DNA of 8,018 nt, from assembly GCA_020848595.1 (NCBI GenBank), contig JADLHV010000037.1:1-8018 (forward strand), written 5' to 3'. Shown piece after piece: positions 1 through 6,845 of this stretch. The notes beneath the pieces were generated by a model. That model did not search any database. It was not told where the DNA came from and worked only from the letters and a program-made list of their open reading frames with translations. Position numbers and translations under genes: made by a program. Origin of the DNA: Bacteroidia bacterium (GTDB lineage Bacteria; Bacteroidota; Bacteroidia; NS11-12g; UBA955). Each line of letters begins with the position of its first letter. Position 1 is the stretch's first letter.

Positions 1-647
1 TCTTTAGCAACAATACTAGCTAATATGCTCACTTCTAATTGTGTTAATCCTGTTCTTTGTAGTTTTTGTAGGCGTTCTCCTGACCAAAACTTTTTATATT
101 CTTTAAATAATCTTATCAGTAATTCATCGGCTTGTGTATGCCAATATAAATTGTATTTATCTGGTAATATCATGGCATAAACAGTTTGCGGATTAAATCC
201 CAAACTATCTAAAAAATCATTGTCGTTTATAATATTTACGAAATCAATTGTGTCAGCTTCTAACTTGTTGCCACATCGATTGGCAAATGCCTCTAATGAT
301 ATAGACGGAGCTATAACTATATCTACTGTCTTCATTTTACCTTCTCTAAACAATTTAACAAGGGTAATATATGTCATGTCTGATTCTATGGTAAACCTAC
401 CTTTTTTCATCCAACGCTATAGATGTATTCTATCTGCTATAGCTAAAAAAAGTTTAGGTTATTTCATGCCATATTCACTTTCAAGCCTCTTAGCTAATGT
501 CTCAGGATTGTCATTTTCGAATACTATGAAATACTGAGAATTTTTAATGTCAAGGGCTGGTGACTTAAACAAATACATTGCAAAAGCTCCAATAGCAAGT
601 AAGGTTAAAATACTTGCAATAAATATCACTTTTATTCTTTTTTTCAA
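1..647 (-). pseudogene. mltG: MltG-type endolytic murein transglycosylase, interrupted by two in-frame stops, partial at left edge
   Basis: MltG is an inner-membrane YceG-family enzyme that cleaves nascent glycan strands. The frame opens at a TTG codon (645-647) with MKKRIKV and one membrane helix (residues about 7-28), followed by a periplasmic part with FENDNPETLAKRLESEYGMK. It then meets TAA (459-461) and, 13 sense codons later, TAG (417-419). The same frame is open beyond these for 138 codons to the edge and still reads as MltG: a GRFTIESDM stretch in place of the usual PGRY..KKGM, PDKYNLYW in place of PNTYEFYW, and LASIVAK just before the expected catalytic Glu, whose codon is cut by the window end (GA visible). 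The frame is kept throughout, so this is two nonsense substitutions, not a frameshift. Family identification is firm. Whether the gene is dead, a decaying paralogue, yields a shortened product from ATG 408-410, or reflects sequence error is open. The TTG start is the only usual start codon after the upstream TAA. Confidence 0.8.
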
Positions 648-663
648 CTGGATTTTTTTGTTC

Positions 664-693
664 CAAATTTAATCAAAAATTCTACTTCTCAAT
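664..693 (-). promoter_or_regulatory. Candidate Bacteroidetes-type promoter for mltG
   Basis: On the minus strand TAAATTTG (664-671) is an exact match to the Bacteroidetes -7 consensus TAnnTTTG. An ATTG at 690-693 lies 18 bases upstream, where the -33 TTG/TTTG box is expected. The element ends 16 bases before the TTG start codon, which predicts a leader of roughly 10 bases. Pattern match only; in AT-rich DNA chance hits are common. Confidence 0.4.
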
Positions 694-975
694 TCTATAT
701 TATTTAACCAGATTAGGTTGAATTTTTAATGTGTTTTAACTAAGATTTATGCAATCTAATGAAATGTTATTTGGAAGTTGTTTCAAAACGCTTATTAGTT
801 AACTGATTTTATTCCCGCGATTTTAAAAAGCTATTTAATATTGCTTTAAATAGGAGAGGTTAGCTACCTAGTTGATTCTTATAATAACTTAACATCTAAT
901 TCGTTTTATAGGCTTTGCAAAAATTTGATCTTGATAGGGTATAAAAAACGGCACTAAAATTAAACTTACCTTCCT

Positions 976-983
976 TAAATTTG
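976..983 (+). promoter_or_regulatory. -7 promoter element TAAATTTG directly before rfbC
   Basis: An exact TAnnTTTG match that ends four bases before the rfbC ATG. In Bacteroidetes promoters transcription begins a few bases after this box, so the mRNA would start at or next to the A of the start codon, i.e. a leaderless message. No convincing TTG at the -33 position was seen, which lowers confidence. The same spacing recurs before trxB and the DUF423 gene. Confidence 0.4.
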
Positions 984-987
984 CAAA

Positions 988-1530
988 ATGGAAATTATCC
1001 AAACTGGAATCAAAGATTTATTAATACTTCAACCTAAAGTTTTTAAAGACCCTAGAGGTTATTTTTTTGAAAGTTATAACAAAGAAAAATTTCAAACTTT
1101 TGGCATCAATGAAGATTTTACTCAAGATAACCAGTCATTGTCCTCTAAAGGGATATTACGTGGTTTACATTTTCAAACGCCTCCACATGCTCAAGGTAAA
1201 CTAGTTCGTGTTATCAAAGGTTCAGTTTTAGATGTGGCAGTCGATATCCGAAAAGATTCTCCTTCTTATTGTAAACATGTGATGGTAGAACTTACTGAAT
1301 CAAATTATACTATGTTTTATATTCCTCCTGGTTTTGCTCATGGTTTTTTGACTTTAGAAGATCAAACAATTTTTTCTTATAAATGTACCGATACTTACCA
1401 TCCGGAATCAGAAGGTGGATTGCCTTGGAATGATTCAGAATTAAGTATTCAATGGCCAATTGCTGATCCAATTTTATCTGAAAAAGATAAATTCTTTGTT
1501 CCTTTTAAGGACTTTGAATCACCATTCTGA
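988..1530 (+). CDS. rfbC: dTDP-4-dehydrorhamnose 3,5-epimerase (RmlC)
   Basis: A cytosolic cupin enzyme that epimerises C3 and C5 of dTDP-4-keto-6-deoxyglucose in the third step of dTDP-L-rhamnose synthesis for surface polysaccharide. The 180 residues match the usual family length. Visible motifs are DPRGYFFESYN (21-31), GILRGLHFQ (55-63) with the catalytic-base His61 and substrate-binding Arg58, KLVRVIKGSVLDVAVDIR (71-88), YIPPGFAHGF (111-120), Tyr131 in FSYKCTDTY as the likely acid, and LSEKD (163-167), whose Asp probably pairs with His61. The ATG start gives the standard N-terminus. There is no Shine-Dalgarno; a -7 promoter element sits four bases upstream. It stands alone: rfbA, rfbB and rfbD are not in the window, so rhamnose production is inferred from the family only. 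Related 3-epimerases for other dTDP-sugars look similar, but the full motif set favours RmlC. Confidence 0.95.
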   Translation: MEIIQTGIKDLLILQPKVFKDPRGYFFESYNKEKFQTFGINEDFTQDNQSLSSKGILRGLHFQTPPHAQGKLVRVIKGSVLDVAVDIRKDSPSYCKHVMVELTESNYTMFYIPPGFAHGFLTLEDQTIFSYKCTDTYHPESEGGLPWNDSELSIQWPIADPILSEKDKFFVPFKDFESPF

Positions 1531-1593
1531 ACACGTATTTTAATAAATGTACATTTTTTTGTACGGGTAAAAGTGCTTATCTAGCGATTTTAG

Positions 1594-1616
1594 TAATATT
1601 TGGACAGTAAATATTA
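1594..1616 (+). terminator. AT-rich hairpin after rfbC, possible terminator
   Basis: TAATATTT (1594-1601) pairs perfectly with AAATATTA (1609-1616) across a 7-base loop; G-U pairs on both ends could lengthen the stem to ten. A T-rich stretch (1622-1636) follows after a few bases. The stem has no G-C pair, so it is weak for an intrinsic terminator, but its position 64 bases after the rfbC stop fits. Confidence 0.3.
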
Positions 1617-1644
1617 TGTCGATTTATTTATTTTTAATTATTTG

Positions 1645-1664
1645 ATTGTTAATGCTTTAACAAT
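1645..1664 (+). terminator. Second AT-rich hairpin after rfbC
   Basis: ATTGTTAA (1645-1652) and TTAACAAT (1657-1664) form a perfect 8-base stem with the 4-base loop TGCT. The following sequence (GTATTAATTTTATATT) is T-rich only in part. It may work with the hairpin 28 bases upstream as a tandem terminator, or be a protein-binding inverted repeat. Confidence 0.3.
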
Positions 1665-1755
1665 GTATTAATTTTATATTGACTCTAGTTGTCAAAAAAT
1701 AATTTAATTTTTCTCGAAAATTTCATTGCAATTAAGAAATTGATTGATATAATTG

Positions 1756-1786
1756 TTGAAACGATTTGTTGAAAACTTTAGCATTG
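1756..1786 (+). promoter_or_regulatory. Weak candidate promoter for the membrane protein gene at 1836
   Basis: TAGCATTG (1779-1786) differs from TAnnTTTG at one base, and a TTG (1756-1758) inside the TTGTTGAAA repeat lies 20 bases upstream. Transcription would begin near 1792, leaving a leader of about 44 bases. Speculative. Confidence 0.2.
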
Positions 1787-1835
1787 AAACACACCCCAAT
1801 TGCTCCCTAACTATTAAAAGTAAATCAAAAATCGC

Positions 1836-2234
1836 ATGAAGAATATCATCTCTAACCTTAAATGGATTCCTGAATTCTATTTTATTTTAGCTTCATTACT
1901 TTGGTTTTATGTTTCAGTCCAAGGTCAAAACACACAATATCAAAGTGTCATGAATTTTCCTGCTATAGTATTAGTAGTTTTGTTTCACATTCAATTGTTT
2001 TTAAACGATTATTATTTAGGAAAAGCTTTGGCTCTAATTACATCTATCGTTTCAATTTATCTTATATTCAATTATTCATTGAATTCAATAAACTTTAGCC
2101 AATTTGATTATAGCTCACAAATATTAGCCTTAAAACTAGGGAATTTAGGTTTGATAAATCTAATTATGGCCGTTTTAATGTTTTTAAAATACAAAAAACC
2201 GACTTTAGAGTCTGAGTTTTCTCAAATCGACTAA
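1836..2234 (+). CDS. Hypothetical four-helix inner-membrane protein
   Basis: I do not recognise this 132-residue protein. Four hydrophobic segments are visible, at about residues 12-28, 40-56, 62-81 and 102-118, joined by short loops. A basic KYKK (118-121) follows the last helix and the C-terminus is acidic (ESEFSQID). No catalytic motif, metal ligand cluster or cysteine stands out. Coding is supported by an uninterrupted frame whose helices are properly spaced and by its exact convergent fit with gatB. The ATG start has no Shine-Dalgarno, as is usual here; no better start lies upstream. It is the only gene between the rfbC gap and gatB, so it is probably a single-gene transcript. The stop TAA (2232-2234) overlaps the gatB stop on the other strand. 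Small DoxX-like or DUF families are possible, but I cannot name one. Confidence 0.75.
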   Translation: MKNIISNLKWIPEFYFILASLLWFYVSVQGQNTQYQSVMNFPAIVLVVLFHIQLFLNDYYLGKALALITSIVSIYLIFNYSLNSINFSQFDYSSQILALKLGNLGLINLIMAVLMFLKYKKPTLESEFSQID

Positions 2235-3667
2235 TTGTCGAGTGCTTTTAAAATTTCTGTATTTACAATTTTAGGATCTGCTTTTCCTTTACTCGCTTTC
2301 ATCACTTCTCCAACAAAGAGTCCTAATAATCCTTTTTTACCTGCTTTGTATTCTTCTACTTTTTCAGGGAATTTAGACAGTACTTCTTCAATAATACTAG
2401 TGATTAATCCCATATCATTAGTTTGAATAATATTCAGTTTTTCGGCTACTTCTAATGCATTTGGGTTTCTCGACTTAATCATTTCAGGAAAAACGGATTG
2501 TGATGCGGCAGTATGACTTAATTTACCATCATCAATTAATTGTATTAATTCTGCTAAAGATTCAACTGTAAGTTCAAATTCATCAATTTCTGTTGCAGTA
2601 TCATTTAAATGCGATTTTATTGGACCTAATACCCAATTAGCCGCAGCTTTATAATTACTAGTATGCTGGCAAAGTGCAATTAAATATAGAGCAGTAGATT
2701 TATCTTCTATTATCGTAGTAGTATCATATTCAGAAAGTCCAAATTCGTTTTTAAGTTTAGAGTATAACTGTTCAGGTAGAGCTGGCATGTTATCCTTAAT
2801 CTCATTTATTAATTTCTCGGTTACAATAAAAGGTGGTAAATCTGGTTCTGGAAAATATCTATAATCGTTTGCGGCTTCTTTTGTTCGCATAATAAATGTA
2901 TTTCCTTTTAGGGCATTAAAACCTCTCGTCTCAGATACTATTATTTCACCTTTTTCTAATTGCTCTGTCTGTCTAATTATTTCACTCTCTATGGCTCTTT
3001 TTACATTAGACATCGAGTTCATATTCTTAACTTCTACCTTGGTGCCAAATTTTTCTGTACCGATTGGACGAATAGAAATATTAGCATCACATCTTAATGA
3101 TCCTTCTTCCATATTGCCATCACAGATTCCTAAATATCGAACGAGTTTTCTAATTTCACTTACGTATTGATAGGCCTCTTCTCCACTGCGCAAATCTGGT
3201 TCTCCTACAACCTCAATCAATGGCACACCTGCTCTATTATAATCCACTAAGGTGTCCTTTAAATCTTGATCGTGTAAACTCTTTCCACTATCTTCTTCCA
3301 TATGGATTCGAGTTAATCGCACTTTCTTTTCACCTTCTGCTGTTTTTATTGTAACGTATCCTCCTGTGCAAATTGGGGTTTTATCTTGCGTTATCTGATA
3401 GCCTTTAGGCAAATCGGCATAGAAGTAATTCTTTCTATCAAATCGATTGATATTGGTAATGTCGCAATTCAATGCTAATCCCATCTTTATGGCATGTTCT
3501 ATTACTTTTACATTGTGTTTAGGCAATGTGCCAGGATGCGCAATAGTGATAGGACTTATTTGGGTATTAGGCATTCCGCCGTATTCTGCATTATCTGAAC
3601 AATATGCTTTACTTTTAGTCAGCAATTGAACATGTATTTCTAAACCTATGATGGCTTCGTATGTCAT
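2231..3667 (-). CDS. gatB: Aspartyl/glutamyl-tRNA(Asn/Gln) amidotransferase subunit B
   Basis: GatB is the tRNA-binding, kinase-like subunit of the GatCAB complex, which phosphorylates and amidates misacylated Glu-tRNA(Gln) or Asp-tRNA(Asn) in the cytosol. At 478 residues it has the normal family length. In order it shows IGLEIHVQL (7-15), PNTQISPITIAHPGTLP (33-49), FDRKNYFYADLPKGYQI (76-92), the signature HMEEDSGK (122-129), DYNRAGVPLIEVV (142-154), GSLRCDANISIRP (189-201), EVKNMNSM (212-219) and DYRYFPEPDLPP (268-279). A C-terminal YqeY/tail domain follows from about 330, ending in GEVMKASKGKADP. ATG at 3665-3667 gives the expected N-terminus and is preceded by a -7 element. gatA and gatC are not in the window; scattered gat genes are common. 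The stop TAG (2231-2233) overlaps the stop of the convergent membrane protein gene. Confidence 0.97.
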   Translation of the reverse strand: MTYEAIIGLEIHVQLLTKSKAYCSDNAEYGGMPNTQISPITIAHPGTLPKHNVKVIEHAIKMGLALNCDITNINRFDRKNYFYADLPKGYQITQDKTPICTGGYVTIKTAEGEKKVRLTRIHMEEDSGKSLHDQDLKDTLVDYNRAGVPLIEVVGEPDLRSGEEAYQYVSEIRKLVRYLGICDGNMEEGSLRCDANISIRPIGTEKFGTKVEVKNMNSMSNVKRAIESEIIRQTEQLEKGEIIVSETRGFNALKGNTFIMRTKEAANDYRYFPEPDLPPFIVTEKLINEIKDNMPALPEQLYSKLKNEFGLSEYDTTTIIEDKSTALYLIALCQHTSNYKAAANWVLGPIKSHLNDTATEIDEFELTVESLAELIQLIDDGKLSHTAASQSVFPEMIKSRNPNALEVAEKLNIIQTNDMGLITSIIEEVLSKFPEKVEEYKAGKKGLLGLFVGEVMKASKGKADPKIVNTEILKALDN

Positions 3668-3678
3668 ATTAAGGAATG

Positions 3679-3686
3679 CAAAATTA
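3679..3686 (-). promoter_or_regulatory. -7 promoter element TAATTTTG before gatB
   Basis: An exact TAnnTTTG match on the minus strand that ends 11 bases before the gatB ATG. It predicts a very short leader of about six bases. No clear -33 TTG was seen. The surrounding 156-base gap (3668-3823) after mazG suggests that gatB has its own promoter. I saw no strong hairpin terminator for mazG in it. Confidence 0.35.
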
Positions 3687-3823
3687 AGGGAATTAGGTTT
3701 AATTTCTTTAGTATTCGAACCCTATTCCTACAATTATTCGGCGCTTTCAATTTCTAATAAAATGAGAATGAAATTAAATAATACAATTCAAATAAAAATG
3801 TAATTTAAGATATATTGATTTAA

Positions 3824-4150
3824 TTAATGTAGTTTTTCGTTGTCTTTATGTCTGTCTTTATCTCTTAAAGTCTTTTTCTCAATATTTTTCTTAAATGCTT
3901 CGGTTAAATCAACTCCAGTCTGATTGGCTAAGCATATTAGAACCCATAATATATCGGCCATTTCATCTGAAAGCTGCTTTTCATTTTCATTGCCTTTAAA
4001 AGATTGATCGCCGTATTTACGCGACATAATTCTAGCTAATTCTCCAACCTCTTCCATCAAAATGGTCATATTGGTTAATTCACTAAAATATCGTACTCCA
4101 AAAGTTTTTATCCATTGGTCGACGGCTTCTTGAGATTCTTTAATTGTCAT
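3824..4150 (-). CDS. MazG-like nucleotide pyrophosphohydrolase
   Basis: A small cytosolic all-alpha NTP pyrophosphohydrolase of the MazG/YpjD type, expected to hydrolyse (d)NTPs, often non-canonical ones, to NMP and pyrophosphate. The 108 residues fit single-domain members. The metal-binding signature is complete: Glu34 and Glu37 in MEEVGELAR (32-40), then Glu63 and Asp66 in DEMADIL (62-68). The C-terminus is strongly charged (KKNIEKKTLRDKDRHKDNEK). I chose the ATG at 4148-4150: the frame stays open upstream to an ATG at 4222, but those 24 extra residues overlap the trxB end, contain a cysteine-rich stretch unlike MazG, and are simply another frame of trxB. The gene starts 11 bases after the trxB stop, so the two are probably co-transcribed. 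A TTTTTG in the gap could be a vestigial promoter box. The exact substrate cannot be told from sequence. Confidence 0.9.
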   Translation of the reverse strand: MTIKESQEAVDQWIKTFGVRYFSELTNMTILMEEVGELARIMSRKYGDQSFKGNENEKQLSDEMADILWVLICLANQTGVDLTEAFKKNIEKKTLRDKDRHKDNEKLH

Positions 4151-4161
4151 TGACAAAAAGA

Positions 4162-5112
4162 TTAAGACATGCTCGAATGTTGAGCAGCCAACCAACGCTC
4201 TGCATCTAGAGCTGCCATACAACCACTGCCTGCTGCGGTTACTGCTTGTCTATATATTTTATCTTGAGCATCTCCACATGCAAATACACCTTCAATATTG
4301 GTATAACTACTGCCAGGCTTGGTTATTAAATAGCCTTGCTCATCCATATCTAAATAATCTTTAAAAATAGCAGTATTGGGTGTATGTCCAATTGCAACGA
4401 AAAATCCGGTAACTGGTATTTCCTTAGTGCTGCCGTCTAAATTATTTTTTAATCTTACAACTTCTACCATATGTTCGCCTAATATTTCATCGGTCTCACT
4501 ATTGAAATGGATTTCTATATTAGGAGTTGTTTGAACTCTGTGTTGCATTGCTTTTGATGCTCTAAAAGTATCTCTTCTAACAATCATATGCACTTTTGAG
4601 CATAGTTTAGCAAGGTAACTCGCTTCTTCACAAGCGGTATCTCCAGCTCCAACTATCGCAACATCTTGGTTTCTATAAAAGAATCCATCACAAACTGCAC
4701 AGGCACTTACTCCGCTACCGTTTAATTTTTGTTCACTTGGAATTCCTAACCATTTAGCACTAGCTCCTGTTGCTATAATAACAGCTTGTGCCATTATAAT
4801 CTTATTTTCGTCAACTACGCACTTAAATGGTCTTTGATTGAAATCAACCGCAGTTACCATTCCATAACGAACATCTGCACCTAATCTAACAGCTTGTGCT
4901 TTAAAATTGTCCATCATTTCTGGACCTTTAATACCATCAGGATATCCTGGATAATTTTCTACTTCAGTGGTAATAGTTAATTGTCCGCCTGGTTGTAATC
5001 CTTCATACATGACGGGCTTCATATCTGCTCTTGCAGCATATATAGCCGCAGTATAACCAGCAGGACCGCTGCCGATAATCAAACACTCTACATTTTCGAT
5101 TTCCTGATTCAT
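4162..5112 (-). CDS. trxB: Thioredoxin-disulfide reductase
   Basis: A cytosolic FAD flavoprotein that passes electrons from NADPH to thioredoxin, which in turn reduces ribonucleotide reductase, peroxidases and protein disulfides. The 316 residues match the low-molecular-weight bacterial type. It shows the FAD dinucleotide fold IIGSGPAGYTAA (12-23), PGGQL (41-45), TGAS (115-118), the redox pair CAVC (Cys138 and Cys141) followed by DGFF, the NADPH fold VGAGDTACEEA (154-164), the NADP-phosphate-binding arginines in VRRDTFRASKAM (178-189), and the second FAD motif GVFACGDAQD (275-284) with RQAVTAAGSGCMAAL (288-301). The ATG start agrees with the family and a promoter-like TTAATTTG ends four bases before it. 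The 182-base upstream gap separates it from the outer-membrane protein gene. With mazG directly downstream, the pair touches both nucleotide reduction and nucleotide sanitation, though that link is inference. Confidence 0.97.
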   Translation of the reverse strand: MNQEIENVECLIIGSGPAGYTAAIYAARADMKPVMYEGLQPGGQLTITTEVENYPGYPDGIKGPEMMDNFKAQAVRLGADVRYGMVTAVDFNQRPFKCVVDENKIIMAQAVIIATGASAKWLGIPSEQKLNGSGVSACAVCDGFFYRNQDVAIVGAGDTACEEASYLAKLCSKVHMIVRRDTFRASKAMQHRVQTTPNIEIHFNSETDEILGEHMVEVVRLKNNLDGSTKEIPVTGFFVAIGHTPNTAIFKDYLDMDEQGYLITKPGSSYTNIEGVFACGDAQDKIYRQAVTAAGSGCMAALDAERWLAAQHSSMS

Positions 5113-5116
5113 GCCG

Positions 5117-5124
5117 CAAATTAA
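5117..5124 (-). promoter_or_regulatory. -7-like element TTAATTTG directly before trxB
   Basis: The minus-strand TTAATTTG is one base off TAnnTTTG and ends exactly four bases before the trxB ATG, the same gap as before rfbC and the DUF423 gene. It predicts a leaderless or nearly leaderless mRNA for trxB-mazG. No TTG box was seen at the -33 position. Confidence 0.3.
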
Positions 5125-5294
5125 AGCATTTGTAGTTATCTGTAAAAATCGAACTTAATGATGTGGATATTGTACTTTCCTATGGCTTTAGCTTCAAATT
5201 GCTATTTTTAAGCTAATCTCTATATTTCTCGATTATTAGGTAATCAAAGCGCTCACCTTAGTAGCGTATCGAAAAATAGTCACCTGTGGAAAAC

Positions 5295-6839
5295 TTAGTA
5301 TGTGCTAGTGCCCTCGCTACTATTATCGGTGTTTCCGGAGCTTTTATCCTTGTCTTTTTTACTTGGAATTCCTGTACTTATTCCAAAATATAAATCAGCA
5401 CCATAAATATTGTTGCTCTTTATTTGTCCAATTAAATTGTCTGACCCAATAAAAACTGGTCCTACTCGTAAATAACATCCAATTCTGCCGGTTCTATAAT
5501 CATTCATTAATCCAATTGGTAACGAAATCTCAAATAATTTAGTCTCTATCCTTGGTATCAACATTAAATACGACGCTCGGCGCATACCTACACTTTTTTT
5601 TCCGCGCATGTCTTGTGTCCAATTTGCTCCCACATAAATGAACTTAAAAACATTGTAATCAAATTGTAAATTTAATGTAGTCGGCATATGACTAATAATA
5701 TTGGTTGCCGAAGTGTCTATAGAAAATAATGTTCGCATGACACTGTCTGTGAATTCTAATCCTCTTGCCTCGCCTTGTGACCAAGCATTGGAAAAATTTG
5801 AATTGATTATTAATTGTTTGTCTCCAGTATTATTTACTATTCTAGTGTTTTTTAAATCCTTGTTATAAGTAATATGACCTGCATCTAATAAACTTATTCC
5901 ACCTCTAAATAAATAAGCATTCTTTTTATTGGTAATACGTTTAGCGCCATCTGGATTGAATTCAAATGCAAAGCCCAAATCATACCCAAATCCTTTTCCA
6001 CTTAAAGTACTATTTAAAATGTCAAAGTTGATGGCGTTTAATTTCGTAAATTTTTCTATGTCAGTGTAGCCATATTCTACGTCGGTTTGGCCAAAAACTA
6101 TCGTATCAGTCCCAGGTGTTTTAATTAATAATCCTCGATTCTTTATATAGCCTGTTCCATATCCTAAAAGAAATTTTGGGGTTGCACCAACTTTTAAAAC
6201 TAAATTGTCGTTTTTAACTATCGTTTTAGCTAATGTTAATCCAATTTCTCCAAATGCGTTTAGATTAACTGTAAAAGCGTTATCGCCAAAGGTGGTGCCT
6301 ATTTGAAATTGATTTGGACCACTAAATGTAACTGAACCACTCGAACTATCTATCCCATAACGAGCTAGTCGTGCCAAGGGCTCTGCAATATCATTTAATT
6401 GAAAGCTTATTGTATTCTTATATTGTAATCCAACTGTAAAGCCTTCACTGATTTTATACATAAATCCGGGCGCTCTTGTTTGTAAATACATACTTGCGTT
6501 TTTTGATTTACCATTGACGTTTTCTATCAACCATGAATCATCAATAGCTAATTGACCTTGCGAATTCTTATACTGTGATGGTACATTGCCGGTGATTAAA
6601 TTTAAATAATTGAAGGGTAAACTCAATTTTAAATAGTCATTGTTAAATCCAAAACCAGCCGTTAATCCATTAATATATATCCGATGTCTTGAATTGGCTA
6701 TATTAGCCGGATTTAAATTGGCTTGATGGATGCCGCCAAAATTACTTTGTTGTAATCCAGTAAATGTTTGAGCCGTTGTAGAAAAACTTGCTAAAATTGT
6801 TAGGAAAAGCGCTAAGGCTTTAGTGTATTTCATCTTCAT
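5295..6839 (-). CDS. Probable outer-membrane beta-barrel protein, DUF5723-like
   Basis: The 514-residue product starts with a clear signal peptide: basic KMKYTK, a hydrophobic core (about 8-19) and a likely cleavage after TTA (residue 23). The mature N-terminus QTFTGLQQSNFGGIHQANLNPANIANSR is the kind of GxxxNPA motif seen in Bacteroidetes outer-membrane proteins of the DUF5723 group. The rest is rich in alternating polar and aromatic strands with Gly/Asn turns, ending in GADLYFGISTGI, which reads as a last barrel strand. After it comes a hydrophilic Lys/Asp/Ser/Asn/Thr tail of about 23 residues. No function is known to me; a structural or transport role in the outer membrane is inference. 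Translation could also begin at the second ATG, two codons in. It is transcribed away from the DUF423 gene with almost no gap and has a 182-base gap to trxB, so it is probably monocistronic. I see no clear promoter for it. Confidence 0.8.
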   Translation of the reverse strand: MKMKYTKALALFLTILASFSTTAQTFTGLQQSNFGGIHQANLNPANIANSRHRIYINGLTAGFGFNNDYLKLSLPFNYLNLITGNVPSQYKNSQGQLAIDDSWLIENVNGKSKNASMYLQTRAPGFMYKISEGFTVGLQYKNTISFQLNDIAEPLARLARYGIDSSSGSVTFSGPNQFQIGTTFGDNAFTVNLNAFGEIGLTLAKTIVKNDNLVLKVGATPKFLLGYGTGYIKNRGLLIKTPGTDTIVFGQTDVEYGYTDIEKFTKLNAINFDILNSTLSGKGFGYDLGFAFEFNPDGAKRITNKKNAYLFRGGISLLDAGHITYNKDLKNTRIVNNTGDKQLIINSNFSNAWSQGEARGLEFTDSVMRTLFSIDTSATNIISHMPTTLNLQFDYNVFKFIYVGANWTQDMRGKKSVGMRRASYLMLIPRIETKLFEISLPIGLMNDYRTGRIGCYLRVGPVFIGSDNLIGQIKSNNIYGADLYFGISTGIPSKKDKDKSSGNTDNSSEGTSTY

Positions 6840-6845
6840 TTGTAT

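Larger units (their letters stand above)
648..987. other. 340-base gene-free gap between divergent mltG and rfbC
   Basis: No open frame of useful length, tRNA-like fold or repeat array was seen here. It holds the candidate mltG promoter at its left end and the rfbC -7 element at its right end. A purine run AGGAGAGG (852-859) looks like a ribosome binding site but is followed only by a TTG frame of six codons, so it is probably chance. The gap is longer than needed for two promoters, and its middle part (about 700-960) is unexplained. Confidence 0.5.
1531..1835. other. 305-base gene-free gap with several inverted and direct repeats
   Basis: No gene was found. The gap holds a perfect 12-base palindrome AAATGTACATTT followed by T's (1545-1560), two AT-only hairpins (1594-1616 and 1645-1664, listed separately), and a 9-base direct repeat TTGTTGAAA at 1753-1761 and 1766-1774 with a 13-base period. 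The left half most plausibly terminates rfbC transcription; the right half probably carries the promoter of the membrane protein gene at 1836. Confidence 0.5.

Noticed and set aside
411..461. Genetic-code change or a simple frameshift as the cause of the mltG stops
   Set aside because: TAA, TAG and TGA all end intact family-length genes in this window (for example gatB with TAG and trxB with TAA). The MltG homology before, between and after the two stops is in the same frame.
220..537. Plus-strand frame of 105 codons opposite mltG
   Set aside because: The minus strand here encodes recognisable MltG sequence; the plus-strand product has no family resemblance and is a mirror frame.
1901..2098. 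Second plus-strand frame of 65 codons inside the membrane protein gene
   Set aside because: It overlaps a longer frame with better-spaced hydrophobic helices, has mixed composition and no separate start signal.
2235..3629. Short plus-strand frames inside gatB (2235-2426 and 3447-3629)
   Set aside because: They are antisense shadows of a fully conserved GatB.
3824..4222. Longer MazG form starting at the ATG at 4222
   Set aside because: The 24 extra residues come from trxB read in another frame and do not fit MazG proteins; ATG 4150 gives the normal 108-residue form.
5188..5216. Inverted repeat TTAGCTT/AAGCTAA as a terminator for the outer-membrane protein gene
   Set aside because: The stem is 7 bases with a 15-base loop and has no T-run after it on the minus strand; it is likely chance.
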